DNA from: Lucifuga dentata
Taxonomy: Eukaryota > Chordata > Actinopteri > Ophidiiformes > Bythitidae
NCBI GenBank assembly: GCA_014773175.1
Contig: VXCM01001575.1
Coordinates: 1 to 64,000 of the forward strand
Length of the DNA stretch: 64,000 nt
Reading direction: 5' to 3'
A program made the translations under genes and the position numbers. Under the pieces are notes generated by a model, which was not told where the DNA came from, made no database searches, and saw only the letters and a list, made by a program, of their open reading frames with translations. This document shows, in pieces, positions 1-12,207 of this stretch (within the stretch, counting starts at the first letter, position 1; each line of letters opens with the position of its first letter).

Positions 1-62
1 AGATGATTCGCTGTGGTGACCCCTGAAGGGAAAGCCGAAAGGAAAAGAAGAAGAAGAAGAAG
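1..62 (+). mobile_element. 3' end of a SINE-type retroposon
   Basis: The first bases (GATTCGCTGTGGTGACCCCT, then a GGGAAAGCCGAAAGG-type stretch) followed by a (GAA)n run look like the 3' tail of a tRNA-derived SINE that is widespread in spiny-rayed fishes (from memory). The body of the element lies outside the window. Confidence 0.6.
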
Positions 63-2190
63 ACAATTTAACCACAAAAACAATCACAAATATGGATAAT
101 TACATTTGGGTAAAAGTGCATCTGACTTTTAAATGAATAATTTATAAGGAGACCTCTGGGAAATGAGTTTCTTTAACACACAGTTGTATCAGAAGTGTGA
201 GAAAATCAGGGTCGAATATTGATTCAAATGAAAACAAATAATATTTTTACTTTAACCCAGTGACAACAGAAAGAAACCTAACATTTCACAAGGACCCATT
301 TTTATTTACACAAACTTAATCTTTCATTTTCCAAGAGACAAATGGAACTAGGCTGCCGTGGAGACGACCCATCAGCATACCCAGGCTAGCAGCTGTTTCT
401 TTATGAATAGCTTTCATGATGCTTTCAAGTGCAACTTGATCTCAATGTCAGAATATTGAGAGCATATCCAACTTGGTAAATGTGCTGTTTTAAATGTTTA
501 AACAGTCCACCGTGTAGATCCTAGAAACCCTGCAGATAAAGTCTGAACTCATTTGAGTAACATCTTTCCTTAATTTAGGGTGACAGACCACCCATGACCA
601 AAATCATGAATTCAAGTAAGATGGAAAACAGTTTTACTATGGTGCACCTTCCTTACAGGGAAACAGGAAAGCATCAGTCCTGATTGGCTGGACAGCAACA
701 CTCTCAAGAGCAGCTAAGCCCTGCTTTCACCAAACCACTTTGTAAGACTCACAAATAATTTCAAGGCTATGTAAGAAAAAATCTCAAAATCCCATTATTC
801 AGACCAATAGCTCTATCACCAGAAATCATGAAATGTGAAATGTTTTCAAAAATTGTTTTATTTTAAATCTGAAAATGATGGTCAAATTTATGCTTTTCAG
901 GTTTCATCTAGAAAGCAAATTGGTGCCACAGTAACTCATCTGAACCATACTGATCAAATCTGAAAACCTCATCAGGTTTAATATCTGTTTGTTGATTCTT
1001 CATCTGCGCTTTATTGTCAATTATGTGGAGATGATGCTGTCATAAGGGAGGCGTGCAGCTTTCTTACTGACAGGTATAATATGTCTATGTTTGGCATGAA
1101 AGGTCAGTGTACAGGTTGAAAAATGTATAATTAAAAGTGATGAACTGCATTATGCAGCTTTATTCTCTCCTTGCTGTACGTTGCTGGGAAGTATTTAGCT
1201 TGTGTTTGTTGATGGAGTCACCAGATTAATAACTGAGTGATGATGTGCTGACGTGATCCTTGGATGTCTATTTTTATTTCAATGTCAGAGACAGTTTCCA
1301 GGAAAATACCAACATTTTGTCTTGTGCTGCCCCATTTGCATGCGCCTCCCAACAGATGATGCACTTTGTTTATGATGTTTTAATTAAACTCAATGTCTTT
1401 TTTTTTTTTTTTTTTTTTAAACAAAGCAAAAAAATCCCCCAAGGATATTTCAGGCATTCATTCATTTGGAAAGCCAGGATGCACCAATACTCTGCAGCTA
1501 ACCTTCAAACAATGACACAGCACAAATCCCTTTGGAACACACACCTATAAATCAACATGGATAATGGCTGAATATGCTAAATCTATAATCTCTCAGTGCA
1601 CTGGGATGAAGTTATATGCAAATGATGGTGTAAGTGGGAGAGAGAAAGGATGGGTGGGTTGCAGGAGGAGTTGGCCCATGCAAGAGATATACTTCCCAGA
1701 AGATGAGCGTTTGAAGTTGCCCTGACAGATGAGGCATTCAGGGGCCCACGACACCAGGGAAAAGACCTAGTTAATGTCACCTACATCTCAGTGTCCTTTA
1801 GGGAATGCAGCTGACGTTGTTTTCTTTGTTCTAGCTTCAGAGATGCACATAATCAGCCCTTTCATGTACAGACGAACATGCAACCTATGCTGAAAACATC
1901 ACACTTTGAGTGTCTATCTTTATTTTGCTCCTAATAACTAGGATCGACAAGAACTCAACTCAATGTGAGTTACTTACTGACAACCAATTAAAATCTCCAT
2001 CCTTGTGTGGGTGTTTCTTTCAAAGCTAAAAATATAACCTCTATGAACATGATCATGATTAATGAGCAGCTATTATTTATAATAAAAGGACAAAGCTTGG
2101 TGATGCCTCCTTTCAAATGACAACCCTGACCAGAAGCCAATTTGTGACGATGGATATGATCTCATTGCCACATATACTGACTCCTCTGAG

Positions 2191-2497
2191 CAGTGCTTGA
2201 AGTGGACAAAAAAAAGGTGCCAGTATTCTTCTTATCCGTGTGCTGTCACCATTGGCTAGTCATCGGGTCAGGTTGGGGGGGGGGNAGGTTGGGGGGGGGG
2301 ATGCCTATATAAATACACGGTCCCCCGATTTAATTCGTCCAACTTCAACCTTTGCTATTGTTTCTATATATATGATGCGTTGTTCTGCAGTAGAATATGG
2401 AAGATTTATGAAAGGTTTCAGTACTCGCAAAAATGTCCCGGTACTCTGAAATGAAAATCACAGAGGTCCAGTCTGTAGCGGCCCACTTCAAGCACTG
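2191..2497. mobile_element. hAT-type non-autonomous element (MITE)
   Basis: The terminal inverted repeat CAGTGCTTGAAGTGG occurs at the left end and in reverse complement at the right end. Eight-base flanks CCTCTGAG (2183-2190) and CCTCTGAA (2498-2505) are a near-perfect target-site duplication of the length used by hAT transposons. No coding capacity is seen. The interior contains a poly-G run broken by an N at 2285. Confidence 0.8.
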
Positions 2498-2684
2498 CCT
2501 CTGAAGACAAGAAATAAAGGTTTATCCACCATCCCTGGAAGAATTTTTAGCCTCAGGTTTGAGTTCAAGTAGTTCATTGTCATAAAAATTTTAAAAAGCT
2601 GTGCATTCAATGCAACTCAAAAACTTGTACTCTGGCTACTTCTTGACGATTTACATTATGAAATGTCAATACACTAAGTATATA

Positions 2685-3112
2685 CAGAGGAGTCCAAAAG
2701 TCTGAGACCACATTGAAAATCTGTGACATTTTCTGATGTAAATCTGGAAATAATAGAAAATCTGACATCACAAGAAGCTCTTTGGAACACTGTCACATCA
2801 TGCTGGGATAACTGGGCTCATCAGGTTTTGCACAAACTTGTGGAGTCCATGCCAGCCGGAGTGATGCTGTCATTAAAGCAANTCATCAGGTTTTGCACAA
2901 ACTTGTGGAGTCCATGCCAGCCGGAGTGATGCTGTCATTAAAGCAAAATACTGAGATATTCTGAAATTCATGTAAATTTTTCAAAGATTCCAATTTTCAC
3001 TCAAATTGTTAAGATAATGATAACATTTGTAATGAAAAATCTTGTATGAAATTCATAAAGAATGCAAAATAGAAACATTTTCACAGTGGTCTCAGACTTT
3101 TGGACCTCACTG
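2685..3112. mobile_element. Tc1-derived non-autonomous element, copy 1
   Basis: Inverted ends (CAGAGGAGTCCAAAAGTCTG at the left; its counterpart at the right) are flanked by TA on both sides, as expected for Tc1/mariner insertion. The plus strand between 2780 and 2880 reads SCWDNWAHQVLHKLVESMP, which resembles the C-terminus of Tc1 transposase (W..... KLVESMP). An exact 64-nt duplicate surrounds the N at 2882, so the true length is about 364 bp. Confidence 0.8.
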
Positions 3113-5806
3113 TATAAATAATTCAACCACAAACAGATACATGAGCAAAATGCAGCAATACTAAATTAGTTTAAACAGTTCATTAAATCTAACTGCCTGG
3201 AGTAAAAGCTGTCCAAAAGGCTGCCTTTAACCTACTTGAAGCACAATTAAGATTTTTAAATTTTTTGTCTTTTTTTTATTATCCTGTTTTGACCTAAAAC
3301 ACTACCAACACGTGTTTGCGTATGCACATATTTCTGAGATTTAACAAAATGGTTGAATGGATGAAAGTGAGACAGAAATATTTATACAGGCTAGTGCTTT
3401 CTGAAGCATTTTTAAAAATCCACAAAGACTTAAAATAAGTTTTTAGACAGAGAAGAAGGATTGGAGCGCATGTTGCAGCAATGACTGCTGCTACCTCAGT
3501 TCACTGGCAAGTCGGGATGCAAACCAGGACTCAAGATTGATGGATCGCGTGGTTGAAAACTTTGAAAATGATCCGTGGGTTAGCAACTTTTGAATACTGA
3601 CAGAAACACTTGAAATGTTGTGCGAGTTTATTGCCAAGACTCTCCCAGCAGGATATGTCTTTTCATCAAGTGATCACAGTACAGACGGGGGTGGCAGTTG
3701 GACTGTGGTGGTTGGCAACAGGAACTTGTTACTACACACTAGCAGCTGTTTGACATCAGCCCACATCAGTATGTGTATATCAGTATATCAGTATATATAT
3801 ATAAAACACATTTCTGCTTCAAGCTTCTTCAGGTTCAAGTGAAGCAAAACACATTGTTCACGTGTGTGTGTGTGTGTGTGTGTTTCAGTGTCACACTGGA
3901 TAAATATATAATGAGTAGGTAACGTCCTTGATGACATCCTGCATCCTCCTCCTGCAGCAGGTCATTCAGATTTAAGAAGATCTGCACCTTGGATCCTAAA
4001 CGTCTGCTTAGCAACCTTGTTAGGTCATTTCAAATTAAGCCTCCTGTGAGGATTCTTTCAACAGTGCAGTGATAGAAACTAACTATCTAATCTCTGCAGA
4101 CATATTAAACTTTTAAAGCCTCCTAGCTGGCAGTTATCATTATTAGTTGCACTGTTGAGAATACAAACTTTGAACAGTTAAGGACACTTTGTCTCATGTA
4201 CTTGTATCAGGTTAAATTTGAAAGGTACTGACTTTTGTGTTATGAAAAAAGTGTGTGCGCATGCGTGTGCATGCAGATTTGATAACGCTTATTACAGACT
4301 AGATTGCTGGCTTCTCTTCTTGTCTCAGGTTCCCATGGTTACCAAAGTTTTGCGCTAATTAAATATCCAAGTCCTCTGTGCCCCCNCCCCCCTTTTTCCT
4401 TTCTGCTCCTCCTCCGTTGCTCTCTTCTTTCACTTCTTCCAGCCTTTCCTTGAAGTTCATTGTCTCAGTAAATGAGTTCTTGACCTGAACCTTCCTGCGC
4501 TTCATCCTGCTGCCTCATACAGCTTTCTTTTTTTTCCTTTTGGTGACAGCATGTCTTCCAAGTTGTGACACTTCACCCGTAAGTGTCAGGCAACAATTTA
4601 CTCTGAAGACAAGACATCACATATATACGCACGCGCACAAACATACACACACAAACAGAACACAGGTAAAGGGCCTTGGTTGTGACAGCATGCCCATCAA
4701 TATTAGGAAAAAGAACATCTGTTTCTGTTTGCATCAACCTGTGAGGTCAAGCCTTTCCCTCCCTGTTTATTTATTTGTTCTTTCCTCTCTGACCCTGTCG
4801 TTGTCCATCTCATCTTCATCTCCTCTAAGTGTTACTCTCTGATCGTCCGCTGCACTCCTACCATTCTGGAACACCTGCAAATACTGGGACACAGTGGCGG
4901 TCCATACGCTTCTTACCTCCACTTTAACAACACAAACACACATCATTTGCGCTTTGTCTAAGACTAAATGTTTGTATATGTACAGGTGAGAGGGGGGCAA
5001 TCAATATGACTCCAGCTCATCAGGTAATTTTCGTTACCTATCACACACTGCATCGCAGAAAGGAATCCACATTTCACCTCTGGCTGGAACAGAGACAGCT
5101 GAAAAACGGAGCCAACCGAGGTGAAGTCTAATCAAATTAAGACAGTTTATATGATTATCAGCTCTCAGAGGGAGACAGCGATCACATTCAGTTACTGTGA
5201 TTGCTGTTTGTCTAGACTAAGTGAAATAGGCAGCTATTAAAGCTATATGTTTGGAATAGCAAGCATCTGATCCAAACCCATATATGGTGTGTGTGTATGC
5301 AGCATCTGACTGCAGGTATCCCACCGCTGTCACGCCACACACACCATCACCACAAATCCCACTCCCATTGCTTCTACCACTTGCAGTTTTAGTACCTGTG
5401 TTCAAGGTTTTTCCATGTTTTTTTTTAGATCACTGAAAAGTAGAGAGAGGCACAGGCCAATAATGAGTGCGCTGCCCACTCTCCTTTCAAAACAATCCAA
5501 GTGCTTCTTAGCATACTAATATTGGAGAGATGAAATCTGTATATGGAGAATTAATCTTGCAAGCAAGCTGCAAATGCATAACTGATTTATTCTATGTGTT
5601 GGTTTCTGTAGCAGAGTGTCACGCAGCACAATTCTCAAACAGAGGCCCTTTATTTACCTCAGCTGCAGAGAGAAGGAGGCTAAATTAGCGCCAGGCATTT
5701 ATTTCTCATTTGAAAATGTATTGATATGATCTGATTTTATTAAGAATCCTCCTGGTGTTCTGATTGTGTTAGTTATTTGTTGCATCTGTCCACTGTTGAC
5801 AGAAAT

Positions 5807-6375
5807 TTAAAGGACCACACCAGTGATTTTGCATCTGTGAGCCCAATTAAAAATAACCTACATACACATTGTTACTGCCGACCATTTTCCAAAATATACT
5901 GTAAAACTGCATTTTAGTTTTCCTGCTATTTCCAAATCCCCTAATCTTTCAAAATCAAATATTCAGGTGCTACACCTGCCATAAAATTAAATGTTGTGCC
6001 TGCTAGCACACACACAATTACAGTGGGAACAATTGTTTTAATTTCTTGGTAAAAGCAGTCTTTTCTCCTGGGACTATATTGCATGGGAGATGCAGTCATA
6101 TTCTTCCATGTAGCTCCATGTTGAATTGGTTAAAATAGGTAACTTAATAACTGTGTGTGGTTTGTTGTGATGGATTACTAATCTCAAGCATGGTTTCAAG
6201 CTACACAAGTTGATTTTTAATAGCGTACTGGAGTGAACCAAAACCAATGGCTGTCTTCATTTATTGGTTTACCGCTCCAGTGGTATGTTTTGGAAAATGT
6301 TTGAGTTATATAAAATAGATGCTGAGTTGTGTTTATTCGGATCTAACATGCATAATCACCGGTATGCTCCTTTAA
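5807..6375. mobile_element. TTAA-flanked inverted-repeat element, copy A
   Basis: Starts TTAAAGGACCACACCAGTG and ends with the inverse, ATGCTCCTTTAA. The outer 80 or so bases of each end are inverted copies of one another, containing GAGCCCAAT near the left and TCGGATCTAACATGC near the right. TTAA at both borders suggests a piggyBac-like mechanism (inference). Related copies are at 11642, 18940, 21654, 39331 and 43951. Confidence 0.75.
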
Positions 6376-7194
6376 CATGTATTTCTGCACTTCACTGGAA
6401 CATCTGTCATGGTAACTTTAGCATTAATTCAATCAGTGCAGCAACATAGTCATAACAACTCACCACTCTGCAGATTTGAGTTTCTCTTTTTAATAGAACT
6501 AGTCTTTTTTAGCTGCAGGTTAATTTATTCAGAGATTCTACATGTCATTTTCAATCAATGTGAAAGTAATGTCAATGAAACTTAATACTGAGGCAAGAAT
6601 AGTAAGTGGAATTGTTCTGAAAGGAATAATCAGCAGCTAAAACGGCATTTCTGTAAAGAGAAATTCAAATTATTAGAGTGTGAATATATATATACAGAAC
6701 TGATATCAAGGTCACATGCTTTACTGTATGTCTCTGTATGCTGCTCATCTATATTGTTGGTATGAAAACAGCAATACATTTAGCGTTGCCTGTAATCATG
6801 TGACACCATGTTTGTCGGCATGAGTATATGCATGTGTCAGGTACCGATCAGAAACATAAAATCAGTCAGCAGAATGGACAATGCTGAGACAATGCTACTA
6901 AGATTTTTATACTGCAGTTAATTCTTCCACAGTGTGATGATTTATTGGTTAGCTGGTTGGTTGACTGACCTGAACTTGGCTCCTGATGAATACATCTCTG
7001 TACATGCTAATCAGTTCTTCAATACCTACAGTACTCTCACCATGGAACCCATTCTACATACAGTCTGTGGGCTTTAATGAGAGGTAACCTGCTTGTTCTG
7101 AATGTTGGCTTTGGCATAAAGACATGGCACCATTGCTAGGATTATTTATACTGTATGTTTCTAAGAAACAATCGGAGGGTGTTAAACTCTGTGT

Positions 7195-7563
7195 GGGTAA
7201 TTCATAAAACACAGTGCCAAATTTAATGTGCCAAAAAGGGCAAAGAGCATCACATAACCACATTCCCTCATTCATAAATGCCTGTTAATGGTGTCTTTAA
7301 GCATTTGCCTTGAAAGAGGCGTTGATATGGTATTTCCTTACTTACACGTTGGATTCATAAAACACAACCTGTTTCAGTCTTTTCAGTAACATGAAATCTG
7401 GGTGACGTTTTAAACTGTAGTTACCTCACATATGTTAGTGATCAATAAATTTGATAGATAAGTCCACTCAGCTGATCAGTCAGTGTATTTAAATGGTGAG
7501 TTTTGATCCAATCTTATACATGTTCTAGTGACAGTCTCTGCCTCAAGCGTTAACTTGAGCGAT

Positions 7564-7613
<50 letters not shown>

Positions 7614-7940
7614 NCCCCCCCCCCCACACCAAGACTCTCAGTGTGTGGCTCCCTTATCTCTCTTATCTTAGTGTCAATCTCTTAAAATGCGGCACTCTTA
7701 AGCAGATGAATTTGGTTTCTTTTGCCAGTTTAACATGTCAATTTTGCTTTAGCACCAGAGGAAGCAGTATAAAACGTGGCGTCCATATGGAGCAGCTCAA
7801 CAAAACACTGATCTTCTTTGGCTTTTACCTGTGATCTCCTTAAGGGAAAATAAGTGCTGATTAACATAAGACATAAGGGAAGCTTTATGAATGAGCATTA
7901 TTTATCAAGGCACCTGTTTAGCATGACACTAGTTACTGTG
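7195..7940. repeat. dispersed repeat related to 62637-62920
   Basis: Contains AACACAGTGCCAAATTTAAT, TGGTATTTCCTTACTTACAC and ATTTATCAAGGCACCTGTTT, each with a counterpart in the 62.6-62.9 kb element. It is longer because about 450 bases, including the CT microsatellite, lie between the shared blocks. Confidence 0.55.
7565..7612. repeat. (CT)n microsatellite
   Basis: A CT run on the plus strand, ending at CATN and a poly-C run. It is the only long GA/CT tract in the window with CT on the plus strand. Confidence 0.95.
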
Positions 7941-8195
7941 TGTATATATATATATATAGATTTTTTTTTTTTTTTTTTANTTTTTTTTTTTTTTTTTAAA
8001 TTAATTATTCCCTGTGAGTTTTAATGCACTGTCAGATTTTCTAGGCTAGTGGAGCACTTGGGCTCAGTCAGATGAATTTTTTGGACACTAAACCTTGAAT
8101 GAGAATATTTTATTTTCCTGCATGTATTGCTAACATTTGAGGATCGATAACTATAAGGAATCAGGTCCATGGTTTAACAAAGAATTGCATCTCAC

Positions 8196-8275
8196 CCCTC
8201 CAGGGTGGCCATCGGAGGCTGTGACAATCAGACGATATTTGTCAGTGGTCTCTCTGTCCAGAGGCTTGCCTAGAA
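8196..8275 (-). CDS. pcdh15: pcdh15 visible exon 15: EC6, upstream end lost in a gap
   Basis: Minus-strand coding sequence is readable from 8275 to 8196 and ends in phase 0 at GTGAGA. It encodes [20 protein letters not shown] and DGHPGG; human PCDH15 has [22 protein letters not shown]. The 5' side runs into a single N at 8276 and then a (CT)n tract. A TTCTAG just after the N looks like an acceptor, but using it would shift the frame relative to exon 14. The true acceptor and roughly four to five codons (human TTGIL) are probably collapsed in the gap. Confidence 0.88.
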
Positions 8276-8276
8276 N

Positions 8277-8310
<34 letters not shown>
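8277..8310. repeat. (GA)n microsatellite at exon 15 acceptor
   Basis: GA on plus, CT in pcdh15 sense; separated from the exon only by the N at 8276. Confidence 0.95.
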
Positions 8311-8313
<3 letters not shown>

Positions 8314-11300
8314 CAGAGAGGACAATGAAATTGAAAGGACAATTATGGAAAGTATAGTATTAGCTCCACATTAAACACATATATAAAGCATGGTCGCTGA
8401 TAGAAGAAGACAACTTCAGAGTGAAGAGCAGGTGGACTATTAAATGCTCCTATTTTCTCTTCTTCTCTCTGTACCCTGTGTCTTGATCTAAAAGCACACA
8501 GGCTACAGACAGAAGGATTCATGCTTTCTTCTTTCCAGAGACTGCAGCAGGCACAGCAGCCCTCCTTCTCCTTCACAAGGTATAATTTGGCAAACCAAAC
8601 ACAAAGTGTGGCTACATTCCCAAGCAGAACATCAAATTATCTTTGTTTGCACACATGACACGTGACTGCAAGCATAGACAGACACACGCAGACATCTGCA
8701 GACACACACCATGCACAGAGCAATTTAACTGTGGCACACAAGAGGCACTGCCAGCACAACAAACCGAAGAGAAGACAAATGCATCTGAACATGCAGCTAG
8801 ATTAATGCCTGTCACATTTCCCTCCTGTCCTCCAGCTCCTTCACATTTCGGATTTACAGCTCCTGTGGCCAAAAAGTCCCAAGCAGGACCACTGCTTCTT
8901 TCCTGCCTCTCTCGCCAATAACATCAAACTATAGAGGGTCATCTTAAAGTCTGACAAGCAAATAACTATGAAACCTCATTTACCATTTCCTGTTGCTCTA
9001 AGCGCCCTAATTATGATCTGCACATTGCTTTTTACCTATTTGGTTTAAGAGATAGATTTCCACAAGTTGATATATCTTCATATTCAAGCTCATATACCTA
9101 TAATTAAGCAAGTGTAAAAAAAAAAAAAAAAAAANAAAAAAAAAAAAAAAAAATCCTTTTGTACGCTCTATCAAGTTAAACGTACAGGATGTGATAGACA
9201 TGAACATGATAACGAAGATGGAGGGAGGTAATTGTCATAATGACATGATAATGATGATGACTATGACGATAAAGACGATGTTGATGGTGATGACAGAGAT
9301 TAGAATGATTTATGCCTCTTAACTAGCCTGGGGAGTTTATTTGTCGCTACAATGGGAGTTGTGCAGGCAGGGTCTAAAAGGTTCACTGATCAGCGATGAT
9401 CATTTATGATAGCGTGCTGCCTCCTTACCCATCAGCCACCATGAATGAAAACGTGTTGTCAGATTGAAAGGTTCTTCTTAACGATGCTGTCTAGAGTGAC
9501 AAGGTGACGTTAGAGGCTATCCATCCAAGAAGAACAGCTTCATTCTGCTCAGATCAGGTCTCCATATGGTACAGTAGACTCAATGTCTAGGATTTCCATT
9601 TGATTAATTTTTCAGGTGTGATCAAGTCTGACCAGCAGAGGTGTGTATTTGAGTCACGTGACTTCAACGTGACATCATTCAGTTGACTCAGCCTGACTTC
9701 AATCATGCATGAGCTGTGATGTGATGACTTTAGTCTTGCCTACATACAACAGCATTAACTTGTAACATACTGTAGAGTGCACCTTGAATTCCTGATTTCC
9801 AAGTTTCAATTTCACTAAGAACCTAAAAAATAAGCAACCAATCAGAACAAAGTGCCACAAGGACGCACCGGTAAAAATTTCACAGTTGGCATAGCTTCAA
9901 GGTTAGGTTTTTGTGACTTTGAAATGCCAATAAATAATAAGCTTCAGGTTCAAAGAAAATGCTGCCATCAACAAAAAGAGCAGCAGTATGCAAGATATGT
10001 GGACTGCAAATACAGAGCTGCCACACTGCATCATCATCAAGCTTGATATACAAGATTAAAACTTGCACAAATAAAGTCTAACTAATCTAAGTGAATGATT
10101 GATTATTTCAATTAATGTTACTTACATCAGCAGTAGCAACCTGATATTAGGCACTTTAAGCGACAACGGCCGTGAGGATGCTATGGTGAATGAAAAACAG
10201 ATTGCTGCTCTTTTGTGTATACGTGAACTTGACGACTCCCTGTAGAGTGCAGATCTACTACGTCAAACCTGTGTTTTTTCCCGTTGTAGCTCTACAGGCT
10301 ATAGCAGATGACCAATTTCATACACGCACAAAGGAGTTCCTGTTACTGTAGCGGTCCTCGCATCTGTTGCTGCTTAAAGCCCCATGAAGGAGAAGGTAAC
10401 CTCAAGTGATTATGCATTTAGCTGTTGCTTTTGAAGAGCTAAGCATTCAAACAGCTTGCGGAGTGTTTTAACAGCTGGTAGACGAGAGCTATTACTAAGA
10501 AAACACTTCATAGAGGGATACTTGGAGTTTTTTGGCACAGGATAGTATGATGTCATTGCTGGTACTCATACAAATCGTGAGAAATTTGCCTTCTAGTCCT
10601 GAACTTGTGGATACTGACACTTGTCACTCAATGCTATAGCACTTACGTTAACTAATATTAACTTGATGCAGGTCATACTTCTTTGGCATTTCTTTATATT
10701 AGCTGCATAGTAAAAAAAAAAAAATGGTGAGCAGGCAGCTATAGTAATGATGCAGGTAGCCGTTGTGATGCAGCCCAGCAGTAGCTAACTAAGCAATTCA
10801 TTATCTCCCTGAGCAACACTGTAATGTATTGGCACATCAGGAGGTGTAGGGGCCTAGATGAGGTGCAGAATGTTTCCACAATAAACAAATTTGTCAAAAG
10901 TTCCATGCGGTTTGATTACTGCATCATTCATGTTTGACACAGAAGCGGTTTGTTCCTGTGCATGAAATCTCCACTGATTTACTGTATTTATATTGCTTAA
11001 TTCTCCTCTCAGACCAATAATATCTTGGTATCAATTCTGCAGCACAAAAAAAACTACTTTGTTCTACCGGACACACAGTTTGTTAGAATGCAGTCCAATG
11101 GAGAATACAATTATGGATAGCAAACTTCAGGACTTTTTGACACCTGTACCTGAACTACAGCTCAGTGGATTTTTATTTAGTGCAGATCTACTGTATGTCT
11201 GAGACACGTTTAGCTTAGCTTAGCACAAAGACTCAAAGCAAGTGGAAATGGCTAGCTTCTGTCTTGCATACACATACACATTGTATCTTGTTGAATAGAA

Positions 11301-11641
11301 AAGTACTCACCAAAACATACAAGAATTACCTGTCTTTTGTTCAGCAAACCTGCAACCACACGATTGCTAGCAGTCACTATGCCCCTATGTCACTTTGAGT
11401 TTCACTGTGTAATCTAACTGCTTTTTAAGCCTCAATGTCTTGTTTTCTGGAGATATAAGCATTAAAATCACACATTTACAATATGCATAAGATAGCTTTG
11501 GAATTGCTGAAAGGCACTTCTGACTGTCCGTTTCCCCCTGCATCCAGTCTTTGTGCTCAGCAGGTTTTAACAAGTTCTTCATGTATCTCTGTATCAAATA
11601 CTCAGAGATAAAATTCCTATTGATCCTCTTATTGAGCTCCT

Positions 11642-12207
11642 TTAGAAAGGTCCATACCAGTGGTTTTGTGTGTTTGAGCCAATAATATCACCCACATTAT
11701 GTTACTGCCAACCATTTTCCAAAACATAAAACTGTACTTCAGTTTTTGTGACATTTTGTCTAATCCCTTAATCGTTCATGAGCAAATGTTGAGGTGATAC
11801 ATTTAATGTTTCATCTGCTAACACATAAGCATGATTGTAGAAGGTATGGTCATTTTAATTTCTCAGTAAAACAGTATTCTCCTGGGACTATACTCCCTGT
11901 TGGAAAAATACATTTTCTTCTGTGTAACTCCATGCTGGATCAGTTAAATTAGGTAATGTTGACATATTGTTTGGTTCACTTTGATGGATTACCTATCTCA
12001 AGCACATTTCAAGTCTCTACAAGCTGATTTTTATACCGTACTGGAATGAACTTAAACTAGTGACAGTTTAGATTGCAGGAAAACAATTCTAATAGTTATC
12101 ACTCCAGTCGTATGTTTAGGAAAATGGTTGGCAGTAACAAAACATGTAAGTGGGTTAGTTGTATATATTGGGCTCAAACATGCCAAATCATCGTTATGAT
12201 CCATTAA
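11642..12207. mobile_element. TTAA-flanked inverted-repeat element, copy B
   Basis: Nearly full-length copy of the 5807-6375 family. Left end AAAGGTCCATACCAGTGG, right end with GGGCTCAAACATGCCAAATC and GATCCATTAA. The interior shares CTCCTGGGACTATA and GATGGATTACCTATCTCAAG with copy A. No open reading frame is kept. Confidence 0.75.

Larger units (their letters stand above)
1..8195. other. intron (or 3' side of gene) below exon 15
   Basis: I see no pcdh15 exon here; the next expected segment would carry the EC6-EC7 linker motif DVNDNAPVF, and nothing like it was found on either strand. It holds the listed SINE end, a hAT-type and a Tc1-type non-autonomous element, a TTAA-flanked element and a dispersed repeat related to 62637-62920. 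There is a poly-T run near 1398-1418, a short GT run near 3862-3882 and a CT microsatellite at 7565-7612. The remainder is AT-rich unique-looking sequence. Confidence 0.7.

Noticed and set aside
2818..2946. Apparent 64-bp tandem duplication (also at 17762, 20552, 36072, 60606)
   Set aside because: Copies are exact and separated by a single N, so unmerged assembly overlap explains them better than true tandem repeats.
8137..8328. Plus-strand open frame over exon 15
   Set aside because: It is the shadow of the minus-strand pcdh15 exon and runs into the GA microsatellite.
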